Assembly (NCBI RefSeq): GCF_025143825.1
Contig: NZ_CP083560.1
Location: 2,976,001 to 3,040,000, forward strand
Direction: 5' to 3'
Length of the DNA stretch: 64,000 nt
Origin: Sulfitobacter sp. S223
GTDB taxonomy: Bacteria; Pseudomonadota; Alphaproteobacteria; Rhodobacterales; Rhodobacteraceae
In this document: positions 36,065 through 45,691 of the stretch, in pieces
Layout of the letters: every line of letters begins with the position of its first letter
How positions within the stretch are numbered: position 1 is the stretch's first letter
Notes under the pieces: generated by a model
The model's input: the letters and a program-made list of their open reading frames with translations, nothing else
What the model was told of the DNA's origin: nothing
Databases searched by the model: none
Position numbers and translations under genes: made by a program

Positions 36065-36895
36065 ATGAGACTTATCTGTCCAAATTGCGATGCACAGTAC
36101 GAAGTGCCGGATGAGGTTCTGCCCGCAGCAGGCCGCGATGTGCAGTGCTCGAACTGTGGTCAGACATGGTTTCAGCACCACCCTGACAACACGCCCGACG
36201 ATGATGCGGACCCGCAAGATTTGCCTACTCCCGATGAGGAAGTCGCACCACCGCCACCGCCTCCTCCTCCTCCCGCGCCATCAGCCCCCGAGCGTAAGAA
36301 GCTTGACCCTGCCGTCGCTGATATTTTGCGCCAAGAGGCCGAAGCAGAACAAGCAGCACGCCTGTCAAGCCGAACGGCCAGCCTTGAAAGCCAGCCTGAT
36401 TTGGGCATGGACCTTGAGCATCAAGAACCGCAAGAGGCGTCCGAGCGCCGCGCAAATGAGGCGCGTGACCGTATGGCGCGCTTGCGGGGGCAAGAGCAAT
36501 TCGATGATCAGAGCTCAGATATGGAGCCAGTAGCCGCAGCACTGGGTTCTCGGCGGGACCTGCTTCCTGATATTGAAGAAATCAATTCTACGCTACGGTC
36601 GACCAGTGCCCGTACAGGCGTCGGCGCAGCCGATGTAGGCCCTGAAATCGAAGCTCCGACGCACCAGCGTGCGCGCCGCGGCTTTCGGGTCGGGTTCCTG
36701 ACAGTGCTTACGATTTTCATTGTTCTTGGGGTGCTCTATGTCATTGCGCCCCGTTTGGCTGAATCTGTACCCGCATTGAAGGACCTGTTGAACAGCTATG
36801 TTTTCATGGTGGATCAGTTGCGCGTATGGCTCGATAACGGACTTAAAAGCGCACTTAAATCGCTTGATTCAGTCGCGCAGGACAGCGCTAACTAA
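36065..36895 (+). CDS. zinc-ribbon (MJ0042-type) membrane protein
   Basis: 276 residues. The N-terminal 40 residues form an MJ0042-type zinc ribbon with two CxxC pairs: LICPNCDAQYEVP and VQCSNCGQTWFQ. A polyproline stretch (EEVAPPPPPPPPPAP) near residue 60-75 and a charged, helical middle follow. One membrane helix lies near residue 210-230 (VGFLTVLTIFIVLGVLYVIA), and a short C-terminal region beyond it. This architecture occurs in alphaproteobacteria opposite ftsE; function unknown. It ends 16 bp from the convergent DUF4175 gene. Confidence 0.8.
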   Translation: MRLICPNCDAQYEVPDEVLPAAGRDVQCSNCGQTWFQHHPDNTPDDDADPQDLPTPDEEVAPPPPPPPPPAPSAPERKKLDPAVADILRQEAEAEQAARLSSRTASLESQPDLGMDLEHQEPQEASERRANEARDRMARLRGQEQFDDQSSDMEPVAAALGSRRDLLPDIEEINSTLRSTSARTGVGAADVGPEIEAPTHQRARRGFRVGFLTVLTIFIVLGVLYVIAPRLAESVPALKDLLNSYVFMVDQLRVWLDNGLKSALKSLDSVAQDSAN

Positions 36896-36911
36896 CGCCG
36901 CCCTATCCGCT

Positions 36912-39542
36912 TTAAAACCGGTCCAACAAACGGTTGAGATAATCGCGTTCAACCTCGGGACGGGCTGTTTCACCTGAGCGACGCCGAATTTCGTCAATCA
37001 GTTCGCGTGCGCGGCTTTGCGCATCCGCGTTAAGATCCGCGTCGTTGTCGCTGCCGGTTGCGCCATTACTGCCTTGGCTACGCCCCAGAGGATCGCGGTT
37101 TTCTGCGCGCCGGTCCCCTTCCTGAGTGCCCTGTCCCGGCTGCTGGCTGCGCTGTTCTTCTGCCAATGCTTCACCAAGCGACCGCATGCTATCGCGCAAC
37201 GCTTCCATCGCTTGAGACTGATTGTCGATCGCCTCGGCAAGGTCTCCATCCCGCAGACTTTGCTCGGCGTCATCCATAGCGCGTCCTGCACGGTCCAGCG
37301 CATCCCGAGCGGCATCTCCTTCGGGTGTACCCTGACCGGGCATGCGGCCTTCCTGACGGCTCAACTCATCACGCAATTGCTGCTGACGTTCGGCAAGGGT
37401 TTGTTCCTGCCCTTGGGCCTGCCCCTCACCCGGACGCTGTTCACCGCCGCCGCCCTGTTCACCGCTTTGCTGATCTTGCTGGCTGTCGCCTTGGCCCTCT
37501 TGGCCCTCATGACTTTCACCGCGCCCTTGGCCACCATTGCGGCCTTCGTTACCCTGATTTTCACCCGTTTGGGCATTCGGGTTGAACTGTTCTTGCAGAT
37601 CGCGGAACGCCTGATCGCTCAGACCCTGCTGTTCACGTAGCGTTTCGGCAAGGCCTTCCATGGCTTGTTCGCCCGGTGATTGACCACCTTCGCCTTGCTG
37701 GCCTTGCGTGACCTGCATGTTTTCCATCATTTCCTGCAGCTCGCGCAGGGCTTGCTCCGCTTCGGCCATGCGGCCTTGTTCCATCAGCTCTTGGATGCGG
37801 TCCATCATGCGTTGCAGGTCATCCTGCGTCATCTGCATAGACTCGCCCTGCTGCTGTTGGCCTTGCTGTTGCTCACCATCCTGACGCTCGGCCTGCTCGC
37901 GCTGCAACTGCTGCATGAAATCTTCAGTAGCACGACGCAGCTCTTGCATCAGCTCGGCAATTTCCTCTTCAGAGGCGCCGTTTTTCATTGCTTCGTTCAG
38001 GCGCTCTTGTGCGCGGCGCATCCGCTCACGGGCATCTTCCAGATCGCCCTCTTCCAGCTCCAGCGCCAAATCCCACATGTCTTGCGCCAGCTTGTTGCGG
38101 TTTTCCTCTTCAAGGCCAAAACGTGCAAAGGTCTCAATGCGTCCAATCAGCTTTCGCAGGCGAAGTGCAGTTGTCTCCGAGCGAAAAGCGTCTTTCGGGA
38201 GGTAGCTTACAGCACGCAAGACTTGCGCAGTGCGCAACGCATTGCGGCGGCTCCATAGTATGTCACGACGCATCTCGATGACAGCCGCAGCGGTTGGATC
38301 GAAGAACCGCCGCCCTGGCAGGATCATCTGCATAGGTGCTGTTTGCGCTTGCTGTTCTGCTGCATCCAAGGCTGTCATCACCACTGTAACCGGCAAATTA
38401 GCCCAAGGGTGCTCAGAGAAATCATCAATCAGATTTTCCTCAAAGGCCACCCGATCGCCTGCGATAGGCATAGGCAGCGGAATGGTGATTTCCGGTCGCG
38501 CGTCCGGTTCAACCACCAGACCATAGCGGCGATCCACCGCAGCAAGCTCCAGCATGATCCGCGCTTCTCCTGCCTCTACGCCGTAATCATCTTTTGCGGC
38601 AAAGGGCAGACGCATCTCACCAAGTGCGGCAACCTCCGGTGCGCCAAGGATCACAATTTCCGGTGCTTGGTCAGCGCGGACCGTGACATCCCAGCTGCGC
38701 GCGCCCGGTCCGTCAATCGCGATGCTACCGCTCCGGTTCACTTTGAAATCGAATGCCATTTGCGGTGGCGCTTCGGGATCAACACCCGATGGTACGCCAG
38801 AAACGCCTTCTGTTACTGTCAGCGCGCCGACTTCGCCGTAAAGGCGCATAGAAATCAGCGTTCCGACGGGAAGCTCCAACGCTCCCTCAGCAAGATCATT
38901 CAAATACAGCGTTGGTTTGCCGGTGTAGCGCGGTGGCTCTGCCCAGCCTTCCCAGACGGGGCCGGACGCCAACGCCGTGCTGCCGCCGATTGCCATTTGC
39001 GACACTGTCCCGACACGCCACACCGATCCGAACAATAGAGCCATACCAAAAGCAAGCACCGCAACATAGCGCAATGCATAGGGGTCACTGGACGATACGC
39101 GCAAATCACCGGGTACCGCTTTAGCAGCTGCCGCACGCTCAGCCATTCTGCGTTTGTGCGCGCGCCAGACAGCAGCAGACGCGTCATCACCGCCACCAAT
39201 CGCCTGATCGTCCAGAAGTGCCGTTAGCGGACGCCCCTTCATACTGCGATCAAGGCGAACCATCGCATCAGCATCAGAGGGCCAAGACCAGCGACGCAGC
39301 GCATAAACAAGTGCCCAAATAGCCGCAGCTACCGTGAGACCCAGCGCAATCCATACTCCCTCAAGCAGGACTATTTCGTGCAGGCCCAGCATCGCGGCAG
39401 CGAGTGCAAGCAAAATCACCGTCATCAATGGCCACAGACTGCGAACGACAACTTCCGCCCGCATCCCGAGACGCGTCAACCAAAGCGGGCGGCGCAATCC
39501 ATCAACAGTTTGCTTCAGATCTTCTGGAGTGAACTGGACCAT
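36912..39542 (-). CDS. TIGR02302 / DUF4175 family membrane protein
   Basis: 876 residues. Two membrane helices near the N-terminus (residues 35-82) and one near residue 165-185 are followed by a long extracytoplasmic region. From about residue 540 the sequence becomes Gln-, Glu- and Gly-rich (for example QQQQGESMQMTQDD, EQGGGGEQRPGEGQ), a long low-complexity helical or disordered segment. It ends EVERDYLNRLLDRF. This matches an alphaproteobacterial family without assigned function. It starts 21 bp after lysA in the argH-lysA transcript. Gln-rich DNA here can inflate spurious opposite-strand ORFs. Confidence 0.85.
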   Translation of the reverse strand: MVQFTPEDLKQTVDGLRRPLWLTRLGMRAEVVVRSLWPLMTVILLALAAAMLGLHEIVLLEGVWIALGLTVAAAIWALVYALRRWSWPSDADAMVRLDRSMKGRPLTALLDDQAIGGGDDASAAVWRAHKRRMAERAAAAKAVPGDLRVSSSDPYALRYVAVLAFGMALLFGSVWRVGTVSQMAIGGSTALASGPVWEGWAEPPRYTGKPTLYLNDLAEGALELPVGTLISMRLYGEVGALTVTEGVSGVPSGVDPEAPPQMAFDFKVNRSGSIAIDGPGARSWDVTVRADQAPEIVILGAPEVAALGEMRLPFAAKDDYGVEAGEARIMLELAAVDRRYGLVVEPDARPEITIPLPMPIAGDRVAFEENLIDDFSEHPWANLPVTVVMTALDAAEQQAQTAPMQMILPGRRFFDPTAAAVIEMRRDILWSRRNALRTAQVLRAVSYLPKDAFRSETTALRLRKLIGRIETFARFGLEEENRNKLAQDMWDLALELEEGDLEDARERMRRAQERLNEAMKNGASEEEIAELMQELRRATEDFMQQLQREQAERQDGEQQQGQQQQGESMQMTQDDLQRMMDRIQELMEQGRMAEAEQALRELQEMMENMQVTQGQQGEGGQSPGEQAMEGLAETLREQQGLSDQAFRDLQEQFNPNAQTGENQGNEGRNGGQGRGESHEGQEGQGDSQQDQQSGEQGGGGEQRPGEGQAQGQEQTLAERQQQLRDELSRQEGRMPGQGTPEGDAARDALDRAGRAMDDAEQSLRDGDLAEAIDNQSQAMEALRDSMRSLGEALAEEQRSQQPGQGTQEGDRRAENRDPLGRSQGSNGATGSDNDADLNADAQSRARELIDEIRRRSGETARPEVERDYLNRLLDRF

Positions 39543-39563
39543 ATAAACCTCTCGGGTAGGCTG

Positions 39564-40847
39564 TCAGGTCGCGGGATGCGCCTCAAGCCATTCAGGGATG
39601 GTATCCCGATTTATCATTTCGTCAAAGGTAGGGCGTGGGCGGATAACTGCAAATTGATCCCCATGGACCAGAACTTCGGGGATAAGTGCCCGCGAATTAT
39701 ACTCTGACGCCATAACAGCGCCGTAAGCACCAGCACTTCGGAAAGCCACAAGGTCACCTGCTGCCAAGGGCGCCATGTCGCGCTGTTTGGCAAATGTGTC
39801 ACCGGATTCGCAAACAGGACCGACGATGTCATAGGGCTGTTTTACGATACCGGCTGCAGGTTCGACCACTGGTACGATGTCATGATGCGCATCATACATT
39901 GCTGGGCGGATCAGATCGTTCATCGCACCGTCAAGGATCAGAAAGTCGCGCCCTTCGCCTGACTTCACATAAATGACCTTACTGACCATCAGACCAGCGT
40001 TGCCGGCAATTAGGCGCCCTGGCTCAATCTCGATCTCGCAGTCAAGGTGGCCCAGCGTCCGCTCAACCATTGCGCCATAGTCGCTCGGCAGTGGCGGCGC
40101 TTCGTTGCTGGCGTAGTAGGGAATGCCCAAACCGCCTCCAAGGTCCAACCGCATGATCGTATGACCGTCACTGCGCAGCTGTTTGGTCAATTCCGCAACT
40201 TTTTGATAGGCCAGCTCGAACGGGGCCAGATCAGTAAGCTGTGAGCCGATGTGCACGTCGATGCCAATGACCTGCAAGCCCGGCATCGATGCCGCCATGG
40301 TATAAACCTCGCGCGCGCGCGCGATCGGGATGCCGAATTTGTTCTCGGACTTACCCGTTGCGATTTTCGCATGGGTTTTGGCGTCTACGTCAGGGTTTAC
40401 GCGCACCGTAATCGGCGCAACTTTACCCAGTTCAAGCGCTACAGCATTCAAAACTTCCATCTCGGGCTCGCTCTCGACATTGAACTGTCGGATGCCACCC
40501 TCCAACGCCACGCGGATTTCTTCTGCGGTTTTGCCCACGCCCGAAAAGACGATACGGTCGCCCGGCACGCCAGCCGCTTTCGCGCGCAGATATTCACCCT
40601 GGCTGACGACATCCATACCGGCACCGGCCTGCGCCAGCGTACGCAATACCGCCTGATTGGAGTTCGCTTTCATTGCGTAGCACACAAGATGATCCATGCC
40701 TGACAATGCTTCGTCAAAAGCACGGTAATGGCGTAGCAATGTCGCGGTGGAGTAGACGTAGAACGGCGTCCCGACGGCTGCCGCGATCTCGGCGACAGGG
40801 ACATCTTCGGCAAAAAGTGCGCCGTCGCGATAGAGGAAGTGATCCAT
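39564..40847 (-). CDS. lysA: diaminopimelate decarboxylase
   Basis: PLP enzyme for the last step of lysine synthesis (meso-diaminopimelate to L-lysine). 427 residues. The PLP lysine lies in VCYAMKANSNQAVL, the glycine-rich phosphate loop in LDLGGGLGIPY, and the active-site cysteine motif in VGPVCESGDTFAKQR. Length and motifs are complete. It is part of a tightly packed leftward operon: argH, two lipoproteins, DUF2834, lysA, DUF4175. Confidence 0.96.
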   Translation of the reverse strand: MDHFLYRDGALFAEDVPVAEIAAAVGTPFYVYSTATLLRHYRAFDEALSGMDHLVCYAMKANSNQAVLRTLAQAGAGMDVVSQGEYLRAKAAGVPGDRIVFSGVGKTAEEIRVALEGGIRQFNVESEPEMEVLNAVALELGKVAPITVRVNPDVDAKTHAKIATGKSENKFGIPIARAREVYTMAASMPGLQVIGIDVHIGSQLTDLAPFELAYQKVAELTKQLRSDGHTIMRLDLGGGLGIPYYASNEAPPLPSDYGAMVERTLGHLDCEIEIEPGRLIAGNAGLMVSKVIYVKSGEGRDFLILDGAMNDLIRPAMYDAHHDIVPVVEPAAGIVKQPYDIVGPVCESGDTFAKQRDMAPLAAGDLVAFRSAGAYGAVMASEYNSRALIPEVLVHGDQFAVIRPRPTFDEMINRDTIPEWLEAHPAT

Positions 40848-40879
40848 AGTTATTTTGCCTTATAGACGTGGTGTCTGCC

Positions 40880-41197
40880 CTAACGGACAGGCGCAGAACG
40901 CAGAAACAGATACAGTGGCAAACCGCAGCTTACCCCGATACAAAAAGTTGCGGGAATTGCAATCAAAGCGCCCCAGTTGCGGCGTGTTGCGACTTCGACA
41001 ATGATCCAGAATGTCAGTGCCACGGCAGCGATTGTCAGGTCCCAGACCAAGCCGCTTGAGGCGGCGTTGGCGTGCCATGCGTCGACCATCGCCATGATGT
41101 CCCAGCCGTTTTTCTGGAACCATTGGACGAAATAATACATCGGGTGGATTGCACCCCAAATGGCCAGCGCCAGATATATCATTCTGGAGAAGGACAT
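40880..41197 (-). CDS. DUF2834 membrane protein
   Basis: 105 residues with three hydrophobic helices; the middle NAASSGLVWDLTIAAVALTFWI is the DUF2834 core. Its ATG shares a base with the TGA of the upstream small lipoprotein (TGATG). It is separated from lysA by 32 bp. Function unknown. Confidence 0.78.
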   Translation of the reverse strand: MSFSRMIYLALAIWGAIHPMYYFVQWFQKNGWDIMAMVDAWHANAASSGLVWDLTIAAVALTFWIIVEVATRRNWGALIAIPATFCIGVSCGLPLYLFLRSAPVR

Positions 41198-41358
41198 CAG
41201 AACCTCCGCCTTGCGCCGACATTGGCATAGCCCGACACGTGTACGCCCGGCGTTGTAACCGTTGGCTGCTGATGTGGCGAAACTTCACGCGGCACATTTT
41301 TCAGCGTTGGACCGCAAGCCGTCAACACCAGCAAGACAAATGCAGCCGCGACCTTCAA
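41197..41358 (-). CDS. tiny lipoprotein (TTG start)
   Basis: 53 residues, [15 protein letters not shown] then GPTLKNVPREVSPHQQ, ending VGARRRF. It begins with a lipoprotein signal with lipobox LTAC. The only suitable start is TTG 41358, which overlaps the stop of the previous lipoprotein (TTGA), and its own stop overlaps the DUF2834 start. Found by reading the frame between argH and DUF2834. The mature part is short and basic. Function unknown. Confidence 0.6.
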   Translation of the reverse strand: MKVAAAFVLLVLTACGPTLKNVPREVSPHQQPTVTTPGVHVSGYANVGARRRF

Positions 41359-41525
41359 AGTCCCAATCCAACCCGCAGTGGGCCCTTGGTCAGCCCGACA
41401 TTGGCCCCCAGCCCCACGCCTGAGGAAGACAGCGACACATCCACACCGCCGGACGGTTGGACCGGTTCTCCATCTACACCACAGGCAGCAACCAGCAACG
41501 TCGCCAGAGCCATCAGTTTTCTCAT
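41355..41525 (-). CDS. tiny lipoprotein downstream of argH
   Basis: 56 residues beginning [15 protein letters not shown], a lipoprotein signal with lipobox VAAC. The mature part is Gly/Ser/Val-rich ([20 protein letters not shown]), suggesting short beta repeats. ATG 41525 overlaps the argH stop by 4 bp (ATGA), so translation is coupled to argH. Too short for many gene finders. Function unknown. Confidence 0.72.
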   Translation of the reverse strand: MRKLMALATLLVAACGVDGEPVQPSGGVDVSLSSSGVGLGANVGLTKGPLRVGLGL

Positions 41526-42913
41526 CCCAGCACTTCCTTCCAGCGTGCGATCTGCGCGCGCACCTGCGCAGGCGCGGTTCCACCATAAGACATGCGTGAG
41601 TTTACCGAATTTTCCACACCAAGCACGGAGAATACGTCTTGCGTGATCCCGTCATAGGCGGATTTCATCTGCTCCAGTGTCAAATCGGGCAGATCGCAGC
41701 CCTGTGCCTCGGCCATAGCTACCAGCGATCCGGTGATATGGTGCGCATCGCGGAATGGCAGGCCCAGCACTCGGACCAGCCAATCGGCAAGATCGGTCGC
41801 TGTTGAAAAACCGCTGCCCGCTGCGGCGGCCAGATTGTCACGGTTTCCGGTCATATCACGCACCATCCCCTCCATCGCAGCAAGCGCAAGCATGAGGTTG
41901 TCGGCCGCATCAAAGACCTGCTCTTTGTCTTCTTGCATGTCTTTGGAATATGCCAGCGGCAAGCCCTTCATCACCATCATCAGCGCCACATTCGCCCCGA
42001 AAATCCGCCCGATCTTGGCGCGGATCAGCTCTGCCGCATCAGGGTTCTTCTTCTGTGGCATGATGCTGGAACCGGTAGAGAAACGGTCAGACAGGGTCAC
42101 AAAGCGGAACTGCGCGGAGGACCAGATGACCAGCTCTTCGGCGAACCGGCTTAGGTGCATGGCGCAAATGCTCGCCGCACCAAGGAATTCCAGCGCGAAA
42201 TCACGATCACTCACTGCATCAAGACTGTTGGCTGAAGGCCGGTCAAAGCCCAAAGCTTGTGCCGTCATCTCGCGGTCAATCGGAAAGGACGTGCCTGCAA
42301 GTGCGGCCGCACCAAGCGGGCTTTCATTCATCCGCGCCCGCGCATCCCGCATACGGCTCAGGTCACGGCCAAACATCTCGACGTAGGCCATCATATGATG
42401 GCCCCATGTCACCGGCTGCGCGGTCTGCAAATGCGTAAAGCCCGGCATCACCCAATCCGCACCAGCCTCTGCCTGCACAAGCAAAGCGCGAATAAGCGCG
42501 AGCAATGAGGCCTCGGCCGCATCGAACTGGTCGCGCACCCAAAGTTTAAAATCGGTTGCCACCTGATCATTGCGCGACCGTCCGGTGTGCAATCGTCCCG
42601 CAGGCTCTCCGATTACTTCCTTCAGGCGTGCTTCTACATTCATGTGAATGTCTTCCAGTGCGGTAGAATACTCGAAACTTCCGCCCTCGATTTCTGACAA
42701 GACCGTGAGCAGGCCTTCCCGTATCGCGTCCGCATCGCTATCCTTAATGATGCCTTGGGCAGCCAACATGGCTGCGTGGGCACGAGACCCGGCAATATCC
42801 TGGGCAGCCATACGCTTGTCAAAGCTGATAGAGGCATTAATTGCCTCCATGATCGCGTCCGGACCAGCAGCAAAACGGCCGCCCCACATTTTGTTCGAAG
42901 TCTTGTCAGTCAT
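41522..42913 (-). CDS. argH: argininosuccinate lyase
   Basis: Final step of arginine synthesis: argininosuccinate to arginine and fumarate. 463 residues of the fumarase/aspartase superfamily. The superfamily signature reads [16 protein letters not shown], and [14 protein letters not shown] and [13 protein letters not shown] are further ArgH motifs. ATG 42913 opens [14 protein letters not shown], the family start; a longer reading from 42988 overlaps the divergent tlpA-like gene. Start codons of the two divergent genes are only 23 bp apart. Confidence 0.95.
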   Translation of the reverse strand: MTDKTSNKMWGGRFAAGPDAIMEAINASISFDKRMAAQDIAGSRAHAAMLAAQGIIKDSDADAIREGLLTVLSEIEGGSFEYSTALEDIHMNVEARLKEVIGEPAGRLHTGRSRNDQVATDFKLWVRDQFDAAEASLLALIRALLVQAEAGADWVMPGFTHLQTAQPVTWGHHMMAYVEMFGRDLSRMRDARARMNESPLGAAALAGTSFPIDREMTAQALGFDRPSANSLDAVSDRDFALEFLGAASICAMHLSRFAEELVIWSSAQFRFVTLSDRFSTGSSIMPQKKNPDAAELIRAKIGRIFGANVALMMVMKGLPLAYSKDMQEDKEQVFDAADNLMLALAAMEGMVRDMTGNRDNLAAAAGSGFSTATDLADWLVRVLGLPFRDAHHITGSLVAMAEAQGCDLPDLTLEQMKSAYDGITQDVFSVLGVENSVNSRMSYGGTAPAQVRAQIARWKEVLG

Positions 42914-42936
42914 TTGCCTATTCCCCGGAGGGACCC

Positions 42937-43509
42937 ATGAAGAAACTGTTGCTTGCCCTCGTCTATACGGCCCTGACAACAGGTGCAAACCCTGCGCTGG
43001 CTGCCGATGCCGATATCATCTTGCCGCTGCTCGAAGGCGACCTGAAAAAGCTGGTGGTTCATGAAGCACCCAAGGCTACGTCCTCTGCCCCCTTTGAGCT
43101 GGCTGATGAGAGAGGGCGTGCGTCCTTGGAGGACTACCGTGGAAAATATGTACTAGTAAACTTCTGGGCGACATGGTGCGCACCCTGCCGCAAAGAAATG
43201 CCACATCTCTCAGAGTTACAAAGTGAATTTGGCGGTGAACACTTTGAGGTGCTGACCATCGCAACGGGGCGCAATTCTCCGCAAGGTATCATAAAGTTCT
43301 TCAAGGAGGTCGGGATTAGCAATCTGCCCCGCCATCAGGATCCAAAGCAAGCGCTGGCAAGCCAAATGGGTATTTTCGGCCTACCAATTACGGTCCTGAT
43401 TGATCCCGCGGGCAAAGAGATCGCCCGTCTGCGCGGCGACGCCGACTGGGCCAGCGACAGCGCGAAAAATGTCATCAAGACATTGATTGCAGCGCATACA
43501 AAAAGCTAA
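42937..43509 (+). CDS. tlpA: TlpA-type periplasmic thioredoxin
   Basis: 190 residues. A signal peptide ([22 protein letters not shown]) is followed by a thioredoxin-like domain with the redox site [14 protein letters not shown]. It is expected to reduce disulfides in the periplasm, for example in cytochrome c or cytochrome oxidase maturation. GGAGGG precedes the ATG. It is divergent from argH, as in other Rhodobacteraceae, and converges on the Hint-domain gene. The gene symbol follows family usage and is less certain than the fold. Confidence 0.85.
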   Translation: MKKLLLALVYTALTTGANPALAADADIILPLLEGDLKKLVVHEAPKATSSAPFELADERGRASLEDYRGKYVLVNFWATWCAPCRKEMPHLSELQSEFGGEHFEVLTIATGRNSPQGIIKFFKEVGISNLPRHQDPKQALASQMGIFGLPITVLIDPAGKEIARLRGDADWASDSAKNVIKTLIAAHTKS

Positions 43510-43562
43510 CCGCAGGAATTTCCCAACGAATTCCAGCCTCATTTTTATGCGAAAGATTTTTG

Positions 43563-43593
43563 ACCACGCAGCCGAAAGCCTAGGCTGCGTGGT
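43563..43593. terminator. hairpin between convergent tlpA-like and Hint genes
   Basis: An 11-bp perfect stem, ACCACGCAGCC (43563-43573) and GGCTGCGTGGT (43583-43593). The stop codon of the Hint gene (43580-43582) sits in the loop, so the hairpin overlaps its coding end. No T-tract on either side is long. Confidence 0.6.
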
Positions 43594-44650
43594 TGAGAAT
43601 TGCCGCTTCCGAAGCTGACAGCGTGCGGCGCGCAAAGCTGCCATAGGTGTGAGGATCAAATTCCAGCTCTGGATAGGATGACAGCAAACGCGTCCTGTCA
43701 TTTTCCGCAAGGGCGGCGAGTGCCGCCGAGGCCGGATGAAAGCTCTCTGTTTCCAGACCGTTGGCCCAGACAATTTGATGCTGATCCAGAAGAACGTGAA
43801 TATACGTGATCTCGCGCACCTGCGTATCAACCGTAATTGTCTTTCCATTGATCAGGTCTTTTGCTGTCACCAAAACTTCGGACGTGTTGAAAAGGTTCAG
43901 CGCAGCCGCCCCTTTTATCAGCATTCTATGCTCAGGCGAGACAAGCAAATCGGCATCAGGTTGATCCAACCCAAGCGCCCCACCCGCAATCCTGATCGGC
44001 CGCAGTTTGGGCATCGCAAACAGACGTGCACCCGTCATGCGGCGCTTACCGATCCACCGCAACGGCTGCAAACCATTGTCTTTCGTTTGAACCAGATCAC
44101 CCTCACGCAGGTCTTCGATCAGCCGTGCGCCGTCACCGGTCTGGATGCGTGTGCCCGGGGTGAAACAAATTACGCCGCTTTGCTGCGGGCCAACATCTGT
44201 CGCCCGCGTTGTGCCCAACGTATGATGAACAATCCACAGATCACAGTTGCGCGGCGGCATTTCATTGAGGAACATCAGCAGCGGCTGACTGCCACCGCCG
44301 ACCTCAATCAGCGTCACGCTATAGCTTTTGCCGCCGTCGGTAACGACAAAACTGTTGTCCATAAGAGGAGAGTTTTCATCCCACTTCGCCGACGAATGGC
44401 CGCTGGTATCGCGTTCAAGCGCTGCACCGACAAGACGGTGCACCATACGTGCCGCGCGTTTACGTAAGTTCTCTGCCCCGTCCGCCTCGTCAAGCCGCAA
44501 AACATCCGATGGCCCGTCAACACGCACAGCGTCCCCACGCCATGCCCAAGCGGCACCTACGCTCAATGACTGCACGGGTGCAGCATCAAGACCATCAATT
44601 TCCGTTTGCGACCAGGAGATGACGAACGTGCCTTTAAAGCCCGTTCCCAT
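43580..44650 (-). CDS. Hint-domain protein (hedgehog/intein-type)
   Basis: 356 residues. The C-terminal half is a Hint domain beginning at the cysteine of GVICFTPGTRIQTGDGARL (about residue 178), with VSPEHRMLIKG and a HQIVWANGLETESFHP end, as in hedgehog/intein autoprocessing modules. The N-terminal half is not recognised. No signal peptide. The family is expanded in the Roseobacter group, often near exported or gene-transfer-agent-related genes; here it stands alone, with a CtrA box 32 bp upstream. Confidence 0.78.
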   Translation of the reverse strand: MGTGFKGTFVISWSQTEIDGLDAAPVQSLSVGAAWAWRGDAVRVDGPSDVLRLDEADGAENLRKRAARMVHRLVGAALERDTSGHSSAKWDENSPLMDNSFVVTDGGKSYSVTLIEVGGGSQPLLMFLNEMPPRNCDLWIVHHTLGTTRATDVGPQQSGVICFTPGTRIQTGDGARLIEDLREGDLVQTKDNGLQPLRWIGKRRMTGARLFAMPKLRPIRIAGGALGLDQPDADLLVSPEHRMLIKGAAALNLFNTSEVLVTAKDLINGKTITVDTQVREITYIHVLLDQHQIVWANGLETESFHPASAALAALAENDRTRLLSSYPELEFDPHTYGSFARRTLSASEAAILNHAA

Positions 44651-44681
44651 TTACTGCTTCGCCTGCCTCATTATTTTTTTA

Positions 44682-44697
44682 TTAAACAAGCGTTAAC
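44682..44697 (-). promoter_or_regulatory. CtrA box upstream of the Hint gene
   Basis: TTAA at 44682-44685, then exactly 7 bases, then TTAAC at 44693-44697: a full match to the alphaproteobacterial CtrA consensus. It ends 32 bp before the Hint-protein start codon on the minus strand. AT-rich flanking (TTATTTTTTTA) fits a promoter. Confidence 0.6.
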
Positions 44698-44761
44698 AAA
44701 ACACAGGCGTTCTGGAAAGAGAGAATCATGGTTTCAATATGAGTGTTGCGTATTGACCCGC

Positions 44762-45691
44762 TCAGAAGCTCAGGTCGATTCGGATCGAGCCAATAAGCTG
44801 ACCTTCTTTTTGTGATTCGAATTCTTCGCCCAAATAGGTCACACCGTAAAATGCCGCAGCCCTGTAACCTTGCCAATGCAGGCCAGCGCGTAACCTGTCA
44901 CGGCTGTCGGTCAATTCATACCCGCGATCTTCAGGCAAATAGATGCTATCGCTGACTTGCGCGATGTCTGCCCCCAAAAGAAACGTAAAGCCAGTCACTG
45001 CATCATCTGTAATTACGCGGTAGCGATGTCCTGTCACGCTTTCACGCACGAGCAGCTCTCCTGTCCCCACGGTCCCGAAGGTAAAGTCGACGCCAGCGCG
45101 CACCAGTGTTTCGGCACCCGCGCGCCCCTCAAGAAACGGGCGCATTTGGACGCCGGGCGCAAGCGACAAGGTGCGGCCCAACTCCCCGACCAATGTCGGA
45201 TGCACACCGCCTTGGATTTGCTGGTCCAATGTATCACTGGATGGTTTCCGCACGCCTAGAATCTTGTGAACCGCACGCTGAAAGCTACCAAGGCCTGTGC
45301 CAGATCCCGTCATCACCAGATCGGCACCCAAAGCTGTCTCAAGACCCTGCCACTGAAAATGCGTGTGCGCGCCAATTGACAATGCGCCTGCATAAGGCCG
45401 GTCACCTGCGGAGGGTTTAGCGAGGTTGTCAGGCGCGATTATTTCGGACGACAAACGCAGTTCGATCAAATCGCCAAATGTGCTCGGTGCCTGACCGTCC
45501 CAGCCAGTTCCCCAAACCTTGGACAGCGTCCACGAACCAGTGCGCCAGCGGTCTTTTCCATCGCCAAAGTAATCATTGCTCAGCAGACGTCCGAAGCCAA
45601 GGCTTTGGCGCTCAGCAGCATCTGCCACAGGGGCACTCATCAAAAGTGATACTGCGAACGCAATCGCTGCGCCGGCCACGTGTCTAACCAT
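44762..45691 (-). CDS. LpxR-like lipid A deacylase
   Basis: 309-residue outer-membrane beta-barrel. A signal peptide (1-25, ending APVADA) precedes GRLLSNDYFGDGKDRWRTGS, with Asn39-Asp40 matching the catalytic Asn-Asp of Salmonella LpxR, and SFQRAVHKILG, with His142 a candidate for the catalytic histidine. The C-terminus ends IRIDLSF, with terminal Phe as in barrel proteins. LpxR removes the 3'-acyloxyacyl group of lipid A, altering the cell surface. Divergent from the sulfatase gene. Confidence 0.82.
   Translation of the reverse strand: MVRHVAGAAIAFAVSLLMSAPVADAAERQSLGFGRLLSNDYFGDGKDRWRTGSWTLSKVWGTGWDGQAPSTFGDLIELRLSSEIIAPDNLAKPSAGDRPYAGALSIGAHTHFQWQGLETALGADLVMTGSGTGLGSFQRAVHKILGVRKPSSDTLDQQIQGGVHPTLVGELGRTLSLAPGVQMRPFLEGRAGAETLVRAGVDFTFGTVGTGELLVRESVTGHRYRVITDDAVTGFTFLLGADIAQVSDSIYLPEDRGYELTDSRDRLRAGLHWQGYRAAAFYGVTYLGEEFESQKEGQLIGSIRIDLSF

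Noticed and set aside
37017..37640. A 207-codon open frame on the plus strand opposite the DUF4175 gene
   Set aside because: The Gln/Glu-rich low-complexity coding DNA produces long open frames on the other strand by composition; there is no family match or start signal.
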